Both the position numbers and the translations under genes were made by a program. The notes beneath the pieces are model-generated. The model had not been told where the DNA came from and did no database searches. It saw nothing but the letters and a program-made list of their open reading frames with translations. A stretch of 64,000 bases of DNA from Pagrus major (lineage: Eukaryota; Chordata; Actinopteri; Spariformes; Sparidae), in NCBI RefSeq assembly GCF_040436345.1, contig NC_133216.1:15518110-15582109 (forward strand), written 5' to 3'. Positions 24,001-46,436 of this stretch are shown here, piece after piece; position 1 is the stretch's first letter; each line of letters starts with the position of its first letter.

Positions 24001-24688
24001 TTTTTGACTGGGCGACATGCTAGCGGATGTGAAAAATGAGACCTGGCCTGTGGACGATTTGTTGAAGTTGTTTAACGCTGCTGGACATCTGGATTTCTTT
24101 GTGAAGGACAACGTAAAACTAACGACCACAACACAGAAGTCCCACAGAGCCCCTTAAAGCTAAAAACATCACTTTCCTTAACATGGCTGTCGACTTTTCT
24201 AGGTCATTGAGTGTATTTGTCATGTTCTTATTACGCTCATGCCATGGAGTGACAAGGCATGAGTCACAATTTGATGACTGATACCAACTGGCTACTCGCT
24301 CGACTGTCAAAACAGACATCCACCCCAGCCTGAGGGCACATTACTCCATTGAGAGTCTGTGTTAGTGTGTACCTGTGTCTGCACATGTGATTGTTTTTGC
24401 ATGTATTTGTATTTGTGCAGATGCATGGCTGTGCGTGTATGTATGTTTGGGTAACAATTTGAGAGGCAAAGAGGCACTGGAGGGGAGCTAAGAAGTAAAG
24501 AACACAGAAGGTGTGGGGGAGAGGAGATGGTGTGCTATATGTCCAGGGGGCGTAAAAGGTTTGGAGTGGGAGGGATGTGTGGGATGGAGGAGGGACAAAA
24601 GTGGGGAAGGCGCACAGGTAGAGACAGATCGAGGAGGGCTCAAGAGTCAGGTTACCTGGAATAGTTTTTGTTTTTGTTTTGTCAGCAG
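21083..24688. other. Presumed first intron of tmprss4, no coding exon seen
   Basis: The region contains one clear inverted-repeat element (23951-24157, listed separately). A GT/TG-rich stretch lies near 24360-24450 and a G-rich stretch near 24480-24620. No protein family is recognisable on either strand. Confidence 0.35.
23951..24157. mobile_element. MITE with TTAAAGGGGC termini
   Basis: The ends TTAAAGGGGCTCTATGT (left) and CACAGAGCCCCTTAA (right) are inverted copies. Length is about 207 bp, with no coding sequence. The TTAA at both tips could be target-site duplication or part of the repeat. Confidence 0.7.
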
Positions 24689-25011
24689 GGCTTGGTCATT
24701 CAAAGACAACTCTCTCTGAATCCGCGGAGCGTCGAAACACAACGCCGCACACCAGCACTGTTTATTACAGCCCCGGGGTTTCAAAGAGGGGCAAGTCAGG
24801 CACCCTTCAAGCCGGATTCAGTTACACAGCCAGAGAAAGAGAAAGAGGTAGAGAATCAAACCAGGTTTGGTAGTTGAAGTCAGTGGAGAGGACATCCAGC
24901 GGACAGTGAGGTACAGGGGAGTGCCACCTCCAGGGAGGGAGGGCAGTGCTTAGACTGTGCTCCGTGTTGGATGTGGTGCATCTGGGCCTTACCAGGAAAG
25001 ACAACCGCATC

Positions 25012-33857
<8,846 letters not shown>

Positions 33858-35162
33858 GCTCCTCCATTGTGACAAGCAGCCACTACAAGACCGCGGTCAA
33901 GTCCAGCTCAGACAGACTGTGAAACAACAAGAACTCTTTCGTTTCAGTGTGGTGGCCAGGAGTTTTGAGAAAGAAGTAGAGAAACGGGGAAGTTGAAGAT
34001 CGAACTCAGCAGCAATGTAGATGAACTGTTAAACACAGCCTTATGCAAAACACTGCACACACACTCAGCTCACACTAACTTATTTCCGGTGTGGTTTGTG
34101 TCATTTCAGGTTATTTTCTCAGGGTACAAGTACATTAATGTTCTGTGTTGCTGGCCAGTCTGGGATGTTTTTAGCTTTTATAGTGTTTTGACGGACCCAA
34201 TTCACTGATTCTTGCCTTTTAACAGATGAAAATAGAATATTTGATCACTAGCATTGATATAATGATTCAACATTAAGTGTACAAACTGTTTTAAGTGTGT
34301 TTAACTGTGAAGACCAGACTGGCAGACCTCAGACATAATGTACTTGATTACTATGTGCTTTGATTTTTCGGTGTGCAATGATATAAGAGGGTTCATATGG
34401 TGACGAGAGGTAAGGTAAACCTGTGCTATACTAAAGCCAACAGAGGTCAGTGTGAAGCCTCAGGTTAATATCACCAATATTGTAAAAGTGAATCCAGGAG
34501 TTTAATGCATTTATGGTGCTGATTCAGTCTATCTTACGCAAGTCCATTTTAAAGGGCAAATGCACCTTTTTACAGCACAGACTTTCTGCCTACCACAGAT
34601 TGATTTATATGAGCACTTTAAGTGGAAAGTTACTTGACCTTACTGTATGTGCAGATGATTCAAGTCAAATAATGCACTGACTTTTCATAGTGCTTCCACA
34701 TTGAGTTCAGATATCCAGCACGCCTTCAGAAAATCGGAGCGGTGGTTACTGAGATTTCGCCTTCACAGCTAAAAGGATGGAAATGTAATTTCCTAAAATT
34801 TAAAGCTGAGAGACAGGCAGTAAACTATGTCAATTATGTGCACGCAGGCCAAACTTTTGTCATTATTTGCTAATTTTAAAGTAATCATTCCATTTGTAGC
34901 AAAGTAAACAAATTCATCAACCTGTGTTTATTTTTCATTCTCAAGAAATAAGTATAAATTGGCACTTCTGCATTAAAAAAACATAATTTACTAGCATATT
35001 ATATTACACTGTATCATATTATGGAATAGCTGGACATGAATTACATTTCTTTTGAGGTTTGCATACAGTATGGTGAGTGCCACGGTGATTGATAATGAGA
35101 TTTGACTGTAAATATGGTGCATTTTGTTGATTTTTATATGTATGTAAATAGGTTGTAGATAT

Positions 35163-35168
35163 AATAAA
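35163..35168 (+). terminator. Candidate tmprss4 polyadenylation signal
   Basis: AATAAA about 1.3 kb after the tmprss4 stop codon. The intervening sequence has no gene and is taken as 3' UTR. Confidence 0.45.
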
Positions 35169-35497
35169 GACATTCTTCTCTAGCTCGGCAAGTGGAACAA
35201 TTGTTGTGACACAAAAATTGACTTGATATTCCTGTATGTGCATGTGCTAGAAACAGGATCTCTCTCTTTGCTCTAGACTGTGTCCTCCTCCCACGCACAC
35301 ACACCCTCTGACCCAGGGTGAACAAAAGGAGCAACGGGAAACAGGATTTATGTAAATGGTTATATTAATTCTGGACAAAAGATGATCCAAATGAAGCCAT
35401 TTCAAATTTCATGCACAGTCAGTGGAACATACCTTAGATTGTGCAAGAAGACAGGTAGATTAATAAATCATCTGATGAATGAAAAATAACTATAACT

Positions 35498-35616
35498 TAA
35501 AGGGATAATATGTAAGGATTGGTTAAAAATATTCAAAAATTAACTAAAAGCAGAGCTCCCAGTCCCGATAAATTCACCAGGTGGCCAATTCTTACATATT
35601 GCACCTGTAAAATTAA
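35498..35616. mobile_element. Short MITE (about 119 bp)
   Basis: The arms AATATGTAAGGATTGG (left) and CCAATTCTTACATATT (right) are inverted copies with one mismatch, just inside TTAAAGGG at the left and AAATTAA at the right. It is non-coding. It sits in the gap between tmprss4 and the mre11 3' end. Confidence 0.7.
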
Positions 35617-36188
35617 GGTTTGGAGAAGTTGTACCAAATATCTGCCTTGCTATGCTGCATCTGGACAACATCTTAATTTTGACACATCCAACACATGATT
35701 CTTTCACTGTTACCCACTGTATTATACTGCCCCCCTATGGTGGATAGATGTTATTTTCTGTGTGTGACCTCTTTTCTACCTTTTACCACACCTTACATGC
35801 TTTCTATTTAAAACTTGAAATGCTGGAGGACCAATTTAAATAGCAAGACAGCAGGAACATCCTATCAGACTCCAGCTCCACTGGTGCAAGGACCCTAAAC
35901 ATTTTGTTCAATGCAACAATTTCTATCAGATAAATGTGTTGCTCAGTGACAAAAGGGAACAAAGCATTATACAAAGGGCCAATACAAAATGCCAAGCATG
36001 GAGGATCTGACTTCTTTTTTGTTGCCACATTTGATGGTGTATTTCTTTGTAGCTCTTTCAGATTTTTTCATCATTGTCCTTATGTCAACACAAGGTTATT
36101 TCTACGACAGCCACAACTTTGGAGAAAGGAGACACGGTCCATAATTTTAAAAAGAGAGGGAGACAGTTGTACGAATATGAAAAAAACA

Positions 36189-36194
36189 TTTATT
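36189..36194 (-). terminator. Candidate mre11 polyadenylation signal
   Basis: TTTATT on the + strand is AATAAA on the minus strand, about 360 bases beyond the mre11 stop codon. Confidence 0.45.
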
Positions 36195-36549
36195 TTTTCC
36201 TGAATATCAGAGAACTACAAAAGGCAATAACAAAACCCAACACGGATTAATCTCGATGTACAGTATCAGACGAACTCTACCGGTTGGTGCGTTCAGGTGG
36301 TGGCTAACGAACGAGGTTGTGAAAACTGCCCCCTCCACCTTATCCCCTCAAAGCCTTTAGCCCAGCCTTTCAGCAAAACTGACTGATTGGTTGGTTTTAA
36401 GCAACAGCAGCTGATCAACTTTAATTATCTTTTGTCAACATTAAGAAGACTCGGTGCTGAAAAAAATGAAACAAGCATTTTAAAGTCCTTCAGAAAAGCA
36501 CAGCTTTTTTTTTTTTTGGAAAATCAAGTTTTATACAATAGATACATAG

Positions 36550-39500
36550 TTATTTCCTTGAACGATGGCTGGGGCCTTTGAATGGATTAACCTGGAAAAA
36601 GAAAAAAGATGAACATTTTTAAAAATTATTAAAACATTGGTCAGAGAAAAAAAAGTTAAGTGAGAAAAGTTTTGGCAAGCACCTATGTGATGGATTAGGT
36701 GAAATATGTTTTTGTTAGAAATTTAACACTAAAAGAGACACATGCTTTATAATTTTTCGTGATCTCGTTTTACCTCATCATCATCATCACTGTCATCAAA
36801 TGCGATTCCTCTTGACTGGCTCTGAGAGCTGGACTTAGTGAAGGATGACGATGAAGAAGCTGCTCTGTCATACACAAGAGAAAGACGCATATATTAAAAA
36901 AATTATATATATATATATATCATAGTTGCAAAATATATGACTGGTGGAGTGCGTTTACATATACATATACTATGAACAGTATGGACATATATTAGTCACT
37001 ACTCTGTTTCACTCTTAAAGGGCTGGACTGCCACAATGTAGCTGAAACAAACATACTTTGGAGGGGGTCGGGTAGGTTTCATTACAGGTATATCTTCATC
37101 GGAGTCATCAATGGTCAGCTGGCGATGAATAAAGAAGAAAAACAAAGTTGAAGAGAGATCACATAAATATTAAAATTAAGGTGTGTGTGTTGACTGTATG
37201 AATACTGTATGTATTTTCACTTGACTTACATCATCGGCCGTGTAAGATTTGGTGGCTCCGGTCCGAGATGATCTCTGGGACGGAGCCTGAAATGCTGAAG
37301 AATGAGGAACAAAGAAGAGAGACAGTTGACGGAGGCGAAAGATTTCTGTGGATTCTCTCGGATGCCTGGCACATTGTTGTATACAGAACGTCATCACACT
37401 CACACACTCCTACCTTGCATAATGCTTCTGCTTGGGGCTGTTGTTGTTGTTGAGGATTTCTGGGAACGGCCCCGACCGGCTGGCTTTGATTCGGAGGCAG
37501 CAGCACCTGGATGGACAGATGCAGGGTTTATGATTCAACACACAACATCATTATACAGAGTCCTTTGTTGATGCTGAATTAAATGTAATTGAACTGAAAC
37601 TAAACTATCTCTTTGCCATACTACCAAGCCTACACTCTTGAATAAACCTTTGGCACATCTATCTCTGGCCACTAAGTTCACTTCGTATTCATGTCAGATA
37701 ATAACTCACCTCTCCCTCTCCCCCTTCCCCGGCTGCCCCGCCCTCTACCTCCTCGCCCTCTGCCTCGTGCGGGGGGTGGGAATAAGCCTTCATCAGAGTC
37801 CATAGCGACATCAGCAAGATCATCAGATATATCCAGGTCTCCAGTATCGCCACGCTCCAGACGGTGCGCTTTGGCTCTGCCGATAGCTTCTTTGATTTCA
37901 TTCTCCTCCTCAGTCGTGTTCTTTTTTGAGTCTCTGAGTCGCTGGATCTGAAAATGTAAAAATGTATACTCAATGATGCAACAACATCAGCTTCATCTAT
38001 CCTCCTTCCAATGCTAGCCCCACCCACTTACCTCTGTGTCTATATCCTGCTCTGTGGTTACTGCTCTGGCCTGGAGGTGGCGCTGTGTCTTCTCTAACTG
38101 GTAAGTGATCAGCTCCTCGATGGCGTCTTTCTCGTCTTTGTCTACATACTCCTGAATGGCCTTCCCCATGCCGTTCTCGGTCAGAAGTGACAGCTGCACT
38201 GTCTGTGAAGATACGCACACACAGAATACACAGTAGATGAAAATAAGTGTTTTGACACCCTAAAATTCAAGGACTTTTAAGCACTTTTGAGGTACCTAAA
38301 CCCAAAATTTCCAGAGCCTTGAAGCCTTCATCATTACACCTAATTGTTAATATGACTTCATTTGCAAAAAACTAAGTTTACACAATTCCTTTACACCAAG
38401 AAAAATACATGTATATTGTCACTTTGTTTATTTACTTACTTACTCACTTTCAATGTTAAAAGTTTTTTGGTTAACATGAGTGATCGTGTCCATTAGGCAC
38501 CAGATTATGTTGAAAGTCAAGTGTTTTCAGAGATTTATTCGCATACAAGATTATTTCCGCACTTGAAAAAGCACAACAGTTAAAACAAACAAAAGTTTCT
38601 AACTTTTAAGATTTTGTTCGTACCCTGCCTGTAAGTATGTGACAGTGTGTGTGTGTATGTGTGTACAGTACCTTTTCGGCCGCCTCAAAGTACTTTTTAA
38701 CCAGGTCCTCCACTCTCAGCCCCTCAACTGCTGTGGTTTTCATCACTCTGCTGTAGTCAACATTGACCTCATCTGAAAAGCAAAGATTGAAACATGTCAA
38801 AAATACTGTACACATACAGCAGATTCATAGCTGTGGATTTAGTCCATGCCAGACCTTTGATGTCCTCCTTTTTCTCACGACGTCTGACAAAGTGAACAAT
38901 GTCTTTCGGGTTGGCCACGCGCTCCACAAACTTCTGGCTGAAGCGGGAAGTGTTAAACGTCTCAAAGCCTCCACTGTAGTCCACCTGAGGAGGGCAATGA
39001 GGAGCATGAGTTTAGATGTAGCGTGTATGACAATAAGTGCACTGGCAGCACGTGTGTCCATCTTACCCGCAGGCGGATAAGCGGCTTCTCTGGGGTGAGT
39101 GGACATCCGAGTCTTTCTCTTTCAGCTTCTTCTATCATCTCTGTCACCTACAGAATGACAGCAGAAAGAAATAGAGACAGATGTAAGAAAGCTGAGACGA
39201 CTAGGCAATAGATGCCAGATGGGCTCTGTATGTTTAATGGTGACTTTAAGTGTTACCTTTGCATAGCAGAAGTTCTCCACCTTCTTTGTGACCTGCGGTG
39301 TATCAGGTGTGAAGAGGTCTTGGTAGTCAGCCAACACCACATCCTCGATGAAGAACTGACGCACCGTCTTTAAGGGGACCTTTTCCAGGTTCATCTTACG
39401 ACCTTTCACCCTCAGCAGCCCTACATGCCTAGACACACACAAACAGAGTAGATTGGCTACATATTCACTCCAAAACACATTCAGAATAATGAGACTATCA

Positions 39501-41521
39501 TTCACTGTGTGTGTGAGTGTATCTATTTGTACTTCTTGGCAGCCTCTCCAGGGGACAGGGAGGTGGCTACAGAGCTGCCAGGCTGCGTCACGTAGAAGAG
39601 CTGCTGTTCATTTCTGGTTGGTGTTATCAAACACTCATGTTCGTGACCCCACACCACCAAGTCAAGGAAGTCATCCAGGAACTGTTCAGGGATGTAGTTA
39701 GTGGGTCCATGCTTACTCCTAGAAAAAAAAACGACAGAAAATACTTAAAAATGAAATGTAGAGTGGAAACATACAATGACAAACTAGGCCTGGGTTTGTG
39801 AGGTAATGAAGTAAAGATTTGCTCCCAATGCATAGAAAATAGAGCTGCAACAATTAATTGATTAGCTGTCAATTATTAGATGAATCTACAACTATTTTGA
39901 TAATTGATTAATCAGATTGAGTAATTTTCTTAAGAGAAAACTTAAAAATTCTCTGATTCAAGCTTCTTAAATGTATTTTCTGGTTTCTTTACTGCTCTAT
40001 GACAGAAAATGTAATATATTTGGGTTGTGGACAAAACAAGACATCTCAAGACATCAACTTGGGCAAATCTTATGGAAATTTTCAGACACTTTATAGACCA
40101 TTTAACAAACTGAGCCCTTATGTAAAAATTGGCATCCTTTTATTCACCCTCTCTGGAAGTCCCTCCCTGCACACATCTTCTATTCTTTAAACTTAATCTG
40201 AGATACAGAAGCATTTGTATGACATCTGACAGTCTGTCATGTCTTGACATTTGGTGCAATATGAAAAAGAATACAACTTTTCCCTCTTAATGGATTACAC
40301 AACATACACATGGATGCACACACCTGTTCTGGTGGATGGCGAAGAGGTTAAACCATTCATCTTGGTCTTCTTTGGGGCGAAGCATCATTACCTGGTTGTT
40401 GACAAACATCCTGTACAGGCGCTCATCTGGGATCGAGCCTATAAACACACACAAACACACACACAATTTAGACAGATACTACAATTCCTATTTTTTCTTA
40501 ATCTTAGAAAAAAAAATTCTTTTCACACTTACCAAGACCATATAAGGCTAGCTTGGTGTTGCCTTTCTGCATGAGGATGGGACTAATCTCTATCCTCTCC
40601 ACTGAATGAGAGTGTCCAAAGTGATTGACAAGTCCAGAAGCACTTAGCAGATCTATTGCACACAAACCTTCAGCCTAGAAGAAAATAAAAAGAAAAGACA
40701 TGCGCAAATGCAAATACTTGCATATTAGGATTTTGTCTCGTGTCTAATCATTTTTTTCATGCGGGAGGAAACTCACCCCAGTTGGGTCATCATGGTTACC
40801 GTGAATACTGAATACAGGAATAGAGATGTTCAAGTTTTCATCCTGATAGTTAACCCACGGGAACCTACAACACATCAACACATATATTACATTATTAGTC
40901 TAACATTCATTCAACAAGAAGACAATGTTTTGTGAGAATGACCACACAAACACAGCAGACACTGACTGGGTGGTGTTGAAGTTGACAGTCTGATCACTGA
41001 GAAGGTTGAACGTTACGGGCGTGTCTCCCATGCAGTATTTTCTCAGCATAGTGATGGAGCTGTGAAGGCACCGGCGTGATGGCTTGTTGTCGTGGAACAA
41101 ATCACCACCCAGCAGGATGAAATCTACCTGCAAACAAAAAGGTAAGCAGATGACCGACTCTGGCTCCGACACTCGCACACATACACCATGTCAACTTGCA
41201 CGTACCTGATTTGTCTTGGCACATTTCAGGATCTCATCTAGTGTGTTATAGGAGTCACTGCCACGGATAGCATCCTTCTCGAGGTAGCCCAGGTGAATAT
41301 CTGTAGCAATCAGGATCTTGAAGGTATCCTCATCATCTCTAAATCCATCAAAAAGACACACAGCTCATACATTAGATTATTCTTCAGACTGCCCTGTGCA
41401 TTACTTAGATATAAAGATTATGTATTAGTTATTGGGAGATTCAACCAACGAGTATAATCACATTATATTTGGTTTTATAGTTATAATTTAAACAGACTCA
41501 CAAGTTGCTCTCCGAGGACAT
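36550..41521 (-). CDS. mre11: Double-strand-break repair nuclease MRE11, 18 coding exons
   Basis: Catalytic subunit of the MRE11-RAD50-NBN complex, with Mn-dependent 3'-5' exonuclease and endonuclease activity in DNA break repair in the nucleus. Exons 5'-3': 41502-41521, 41206-41338, 40967-41127, 40777-40864, 40533-40674, 40324-40438, 39533-39718, 39257-39428, 39067-39147, 38855-38984, 38672-38772, 38032-38202, 37710-37947, 37414-37506, 37230-37294, 37057-37118, 36774-36864, 36550-36591. All phases agree and give 696 residues (human 708). Phosphoesterase motifs are present: ATDIHLG (Asp20, His22), [25 protein letters not shown] Gly-Arg-rich stretch at about 557-580 matches the arginine-methylated GAR region. 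An acidic end (FDDSDDDDE) precedes NPFKG. A non-coding first exon starts near 42180 and ends at 42039, splicing to 41580. Confidence 0.95.
36905..36921. repeat. AT dinucleotide run
   Basis: A short TA repeat inside an mre11 intron. Confidence 0.8.
39838..40085. repeat. Dispersed teleost repeat in an mre11 intron
   Basis: Phrases such as AGAGCTGCAACAATTAATTG, AACTATTTTGATAATTGATT and GTGGACAAAACAAGACATCT are recalled from a widespread teleost interspersed repeat. The copy lies in the intron between mre11 coding exons 6 and 7 and does not affect the exons. Confidence 0.5.
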
Positions 41522-42038
41522 GATGGTGTGGGAAATTACAGATGTGTTTACACCTCACAGGTAATCAGCAGAAGGCTTCCCTGAAGAAAAATGACAAAAG
41601 TTATTTTGCTTTACATTTCAGAGACGTGACAGCTGAAGTTACAAATGTGCATAACAGTTTCTAACTAATACAAAAAGCCATGTTTACAAAATAGGCGTCA
41701 ACGAGCAATAACGTCACCTTTAAGTTGACATTAAAGTCCACTGTGTTTGATATATTTTCTGATAGCTGGTGTAGCTAGCTAGCTAATACACGGTTTGTAA
41801 AGTAGTAGCTAGCTAACAGAAACTTCTAACTACATGATAAGCTACAGCGAGGATGGTGAGGTAACGTTAGCTTTCATGTTTGCTGGAAAACCCTTCAGAG
41901 CAAATGCGACACGAACTAAGCCTATGTTTACACATCGACTGGGTCTAATTTACGATTAATATCTCAATGAAACGTTCGGTAGTTTCTATTTGTTATGGGT
42001 AACATAAACTACAACGTGGGAGAAACATCGCAACCCAC

Positions 42039-42541
42039 CTCCTCCGGAATTGGTAAACTTGCCCTGAAGAAGTCCCGGCAAGTCTTGCACACGCTCTCCC
42101 CGCCCCTCACTGGTGGCTCAGAGTTATTGTAGTTTCTTCCTGAGGCACCAGCGTTCTAAACTTGGGAGTCTCCGCGGAGGAAAAACTACATTTCCGGTAA
42201 GCAGATGATGTGCGTTCGCTTTAATCACAGAGGCGCGCCGGACCTGATGTATCTAAAACACACATTTAATATGTATGTGCGCGGCGTCTGACGGGCCAGG
42301 CTGGTATTGATATCACACAAACCCATCAGAAACCCTTGCTTATTTGTCTTGACAAGTGATGTTTTTCTTTTCACAACACATATTAGCACTGGCAGCTCCA
42401 GAAACGGGGCTTAGCTAGCAAGCTGTCAGCTGTAATTAAAGACTCGGTTCTAGCTTTACTTTAAGCTAATATTAGCGTTTTTTTGCATATTTGGCTGCCT
42501 GGTTCAGCACAAGCGAAGCGGACTGGGTTGGCTGCACTTCA
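42039..42541. promoter_or_regulatory. Shared head-to-head promoter region of mre11 and cep57
   Basis: The mre11 non-coding exon (minus strand, donor GGAG|GTGGGT at 42039) and the cep57 start codon (plus strand, 42542) are about 500 bases apart. The interval is richer in CG dinucleotides than its surroundings (for example GGCGCGCCGG near 42231-42241). This suggests a bidirectional CpG-type promoter. No TATA box was seen, and transcription starts cannot be fixed from sequence. Confidence 0.55.
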
Positions 42542-44474
42542 ATGGAGACGCTGTCAAAAACAGCCGCTGCTGATGCTACGCGGGAGAAGGTAGTTTACTA
42601 GATGTTGCCTGATTTAACTTAAAAGGAAGATTGAAAGCTGTTCGCCACAGTTTCTATTAGCAATAAAAAAAAAATGTAGCTTGACTGTGCGGGAAAGCTA
42701 CCTAGCAGCAGTTGCTACAACTCAGACCAGCTGATGTTGCAGACCTGGAAAGTCTGCTGAAGTTTCCCCTTTATCTGTTTTATTTGATTTGAGCAGGATA
42801 AATAACTCATGTTGTGACTTTAAGTTGAGTTTGAGCATGAATTTAAAGTTTAAGCTCATATTTATTTGACTTTCTGTGCCTCATTTGCTGATTATTTTTC
42901 ATGATGAGATGACAACTACCACCACAATATCTCCAATGCTCATATATTATAGATATCAGTTTTGAAAATAAGTGCAATATTCCCCAGATATTGTGGATAC
43001 TGTTCAACATTATTTCTATTTTTCTGCAGAAGCTCTGTCCACCACCACCCAGCGGAGTAGTGTCTGACAGCCTGTCACTCCCATCTTATAAAGACTATCC
43101 TGCTCACCGTCCCTTCATCAACACACTTGTGCATCACACACCCCAAACACGCACACATCAGTCCTGTCGCCCATCATCACCCAGCAAGGCATTCCCAGAG
43201 ACCAGCAGTGCAGGTAACTTTAATTTGTGTATGTGTGTGTGGGTGTTTTCCCTTTACGAAGTTTCCATTGAGGTATTGTGGTGTTTCAGCGCTCCATGGT
43301 TACAGCATGTGCAACATGATGCCGCACTACTTGAATGTCTCAGCTACACTGACATCTATTCATTCAGGTTCTGATCCCATCCTCCTATTCCTCCATCCCA
43401 ATTTGAAAACCATATCGTATTACACCACGACTATAATCACAGCATTAATATGTTTGAAATCTATCGGTATATCCCCATTTGCATCACATTCTTGTATCCC
43501 TCACACACAATTTATGTGTGTGTGCATGTGTAGCGATCCTATCCGCCTTGAGGAACCTCCAGGAGAAGCTCAGGAGGCTGGAGTTGGAGAAAGGACATGC
43601 ACAGCTCAGTCTGCGCACTATGGGGAAAGATGCATCACGCACACATCTGCAGAGCGATAAAGTCAGACAGAGACACTTTAATGGTCAGACAGACACTGAA
43701 AGAGGGAAAGGTGGCCAGTCCGACTGCAATCAAGGTGAGTGTAGGAATAAGATGTAATAGCTCATGTTACTTATATTTCCTCTTTATATCTTATTCCTCG
43801 TATCTTATGGTATCTCTTTGTCTGATCCACAGTGTTGATCACCCACCTGGCTGCTGCAGAGTCTCGCTGTGTGACGCTGGAGCGACAGCTGGATCACATG
43901 AGGAGGATGTTGCGCAGTGCCAAGGCAGACAGGACCAGCCTGCTCCAACAGCAGGTTAACTTAATGTCATAGGCTGTGATATGCCAGGACTCTTCACAAA
44001 AATGCACTAAAAGCATTACATGCATGAATGTTTTTGAGTCAAAGCCTCTCTTGTGTGGCTGAGTAGATTTTGTAGAGCTGTATTAATTGTTTTCCACACT
44101 TTCAGGTTTCCATGGAGACAGCCAAGTCAGCCGATCAACAGTGTGACACAGTGTCTGAGCATGCCCAATTGGAGAAGCTGGAGCGACTGGAGCAGGAGTA
44201 TCTCCGGCTGACACGCACACAAAACAACGCCGAGGTAAACACAGAGACACAGTTTCTACAAAGACCAAAGGACACTATTTATTCAAGCTTAGTCACAGCC
44301 TGTCTATCTGCAAATAAAACAAACAATACAGTACATTATCCAAAAATTTTGGGTTGTGGTTTCCAAATTTGGGACCCAGGACTGCCACATGGGTTTCTAA
44401 GATACATCTTGAGGGGGTCAAGATCATTAAAGGGGCAAGAGAACAAAATAACACATACTTGTTTGACAGGAAAA

Positions 44475-44512
<38 letters not shown>

Positions 44513-46436
44513 CTTAAATGTTTTGCTTTTTTCTTGTGAAAGGCTTTTATCTCTTCAGGCCTCAGTTTGAAATGAAAGGCTCTTTTTGGTTAATCAGGCT
44601 GCAATGCATGTCCACACTTAAGCCATAACCTGTGACAAGGAGGCACAAACCAAATCCTGTAGGTTAAAAACCACTGATGTAGCTCTGGTTCCTCAGATAA
44701 GTTCAGAAGTTACAAGCCTGGCTGTCATTGTAGACTCTGATTTAAACACGGGCTTATGTACAGTATGGTCTCACTTAACCAGAATTATGTTGAAAAGCTA
44801 ATTTATGGTTTAACCTCAAGTGGGTAGTGACAAGAAAAAACCTAAATTCCATTATTATTATCACCACAATAATAATCATGTGTCTGAATGTGTCAGATGA
44901 AGATTCGGCAGCTGGAGATGAAGCTACAGGAGGAGGAGCATCAGAGAAAGCTGGTCCAGGTTCAGGCCCATCAGGTAACAAGGCTCTAATTTGTATTTCT
45001 CTTTAGCTACACTAGCTTTCACTCACTGTTGACCGCTTGTACTGTGTCTTATATATCTGTCCATTTTTTTACCACACTGCATGCTTATGCTACATGAAAA
45101 TGATGAAATGTCCACAGAGTTATGCTTAAAACGTTTGTACGTGTGTTCCTCAGCTACAGACAGGTTTAGAAGCAAACAGGATATTGCTACAGTCAGTGTC
45201 ACCTTGTCTGTCTGGCAGACAGTCCAAAGAGAGGAAGTCCAATTCAAAGGTAAAGACCTTCACAGGGGTGATTTTGTAGGAGTGTGCTGAGAATGTTTCT
45301 TTTCCTCCTCTTAAGTAGATGTAGTTTGAACAAATATGACAAGACAGCTGCAGTCAAGTGCTTTTTACAGTGTTGGTACATCTGTGAATTTCATGTTGAA
45401 TCAAGTGCGAAGGAAATGCATTCGTTTGGATATCCAGTTAAATTCTTAAAATAGTATAGAAATGCATGGAAGTTCAATGTCTCTGTCGTTTATGTTGCTT
45501 TTCTCTTTCCAGAAATCTTCACCACAGCAGTCGTCCTACACACAACCACACTATAGACTGAGCCTCAGAGATGTACCCTTTGTTGCTGGAACGGTAGTAT
45601 GGGCACATATTCCTTTGTGGTTTTAGCATTGGAATAAAATTACATGTAGATTTTAATGCTGCTCCTTCCTTACATTGGCTCGCTCTTTGACTCTCCTGCA
45701 TTACTCTCAGTCGGTCGGCTGCAGCCACTCAGTCCGAGCAAACGTCCAGTCGGTCTTGTCTCTCCTGAAGCGACACCAGCCGCACCTCTGCAACAGCCGC
45801 GTCCTCTCTAACAGCGCAAACGGCTATGAGACAGGTAGTCGCAGGCTTTCAGACACTTCCTCTTCTTCCTCCTCCGCTAGTGGTGAGGAGCTATCAGAGC
45901 TGCTGCAAGCGCTACAGGAGGAGCTGCGGCTCATGAGCTTGTGAGTGAAGCTGCATCAGAGCTATATCAGGAGTGAATTGCTTTGAATAGTATTAAACTT
46001 GATTGTGTGTGTCTCGCAGGGAGCAGGACGAGTTGACGAGACAGGTGGAGGCCTGTGTCTCTGAAGGGGAGAGAAAAGAACTTCAGAGGGAGCAGGAGAG
46101 GCTGCTGGTGAAAATGGAAAGGAAAGGAGAGCAGATCAGTAAGCTCTACAAACACAAAACACAGGTAGGTCCTCACACAAAAAGTATCTGCAAAAGCAAG
46201 ATGTTATGTTGTGACTCCTGTCCTTTATTCATTCTTTTCTCTCCTTTTAGATAAAGAAGTTAAGAAAGGAGGCTCATTCTAGGCCTAACAGTGGGAACGA
46301 GGTGAGGGTGACTACCACAGTGTCCACTAGAGGTCGCTCCACTGGAGCTGTCAAAGTCAGACCAGGAGAGAGAAGCAAGAAGAACCTGAGGCTGCTGAGG
46401 GACATGAAGGCTCTGCAGACCTCATTACGGACCTGA
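42542..46436 (+). CDS. cep57: Centrosomal protein of 57 kDa, 11 coding exons
   Basis: Coiled-coil protein of the centrosome. In vertebrates CEP57 supports pericentriolar organisation and microtubule attachment. Exons: 42542-42589, 43030-43213, 43534-43734, 43833-43954, 44106-44234, 44897-44974, 45154-45249, 45513-45593, 45711-45940, 46020-46164, 46251-46436. The joined frame gives 499 residues (human CEP57 500). Recognisable stretches are AILSALRNLQEKLRRLELE, the central coiled coil (LEKLERLEQEYLRLTRTQNN), PHYRLSLRDVPFVAG, and the C-terminal microtubule-binding part ending RPGERSKKNLRLLRDMKALQ. The GT inside the serine-rich exon at 45835 is not used, because reading through keeps the family sequence. 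The paralogue cep57l1 is the main alternative; mre11 linkage and length favour cep57. Confidence 0.88.
44478..44510. repeat. TA dinucleotide microsatellite
   Basis: About 15 TA units within a cep57 intron. Confidence 0.9.

Noticed and set aside
35724-35745. A CTCF-like string (CCATAGGGGGGCAG on the minus strand).
   Set aside because: Key positions of the core differ from the consensus, unlike the site at 32670.
44112-44570. 152-residue frame overlapping a cep57 exon.
   Set aside because: The first part is cep57 exon 5. The rest reads through the donor at 44235 into intron and a TA microsatellite.
45835-45840. GT donor-like site (GTAGTC) inside cep57.
   Set aside because: Splicing here would remove a serine-rich stretch and the EELSELLQALQEEL segment that corresponds to human CEP57. 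Reading through keeps frame to the strong donor at 45941.
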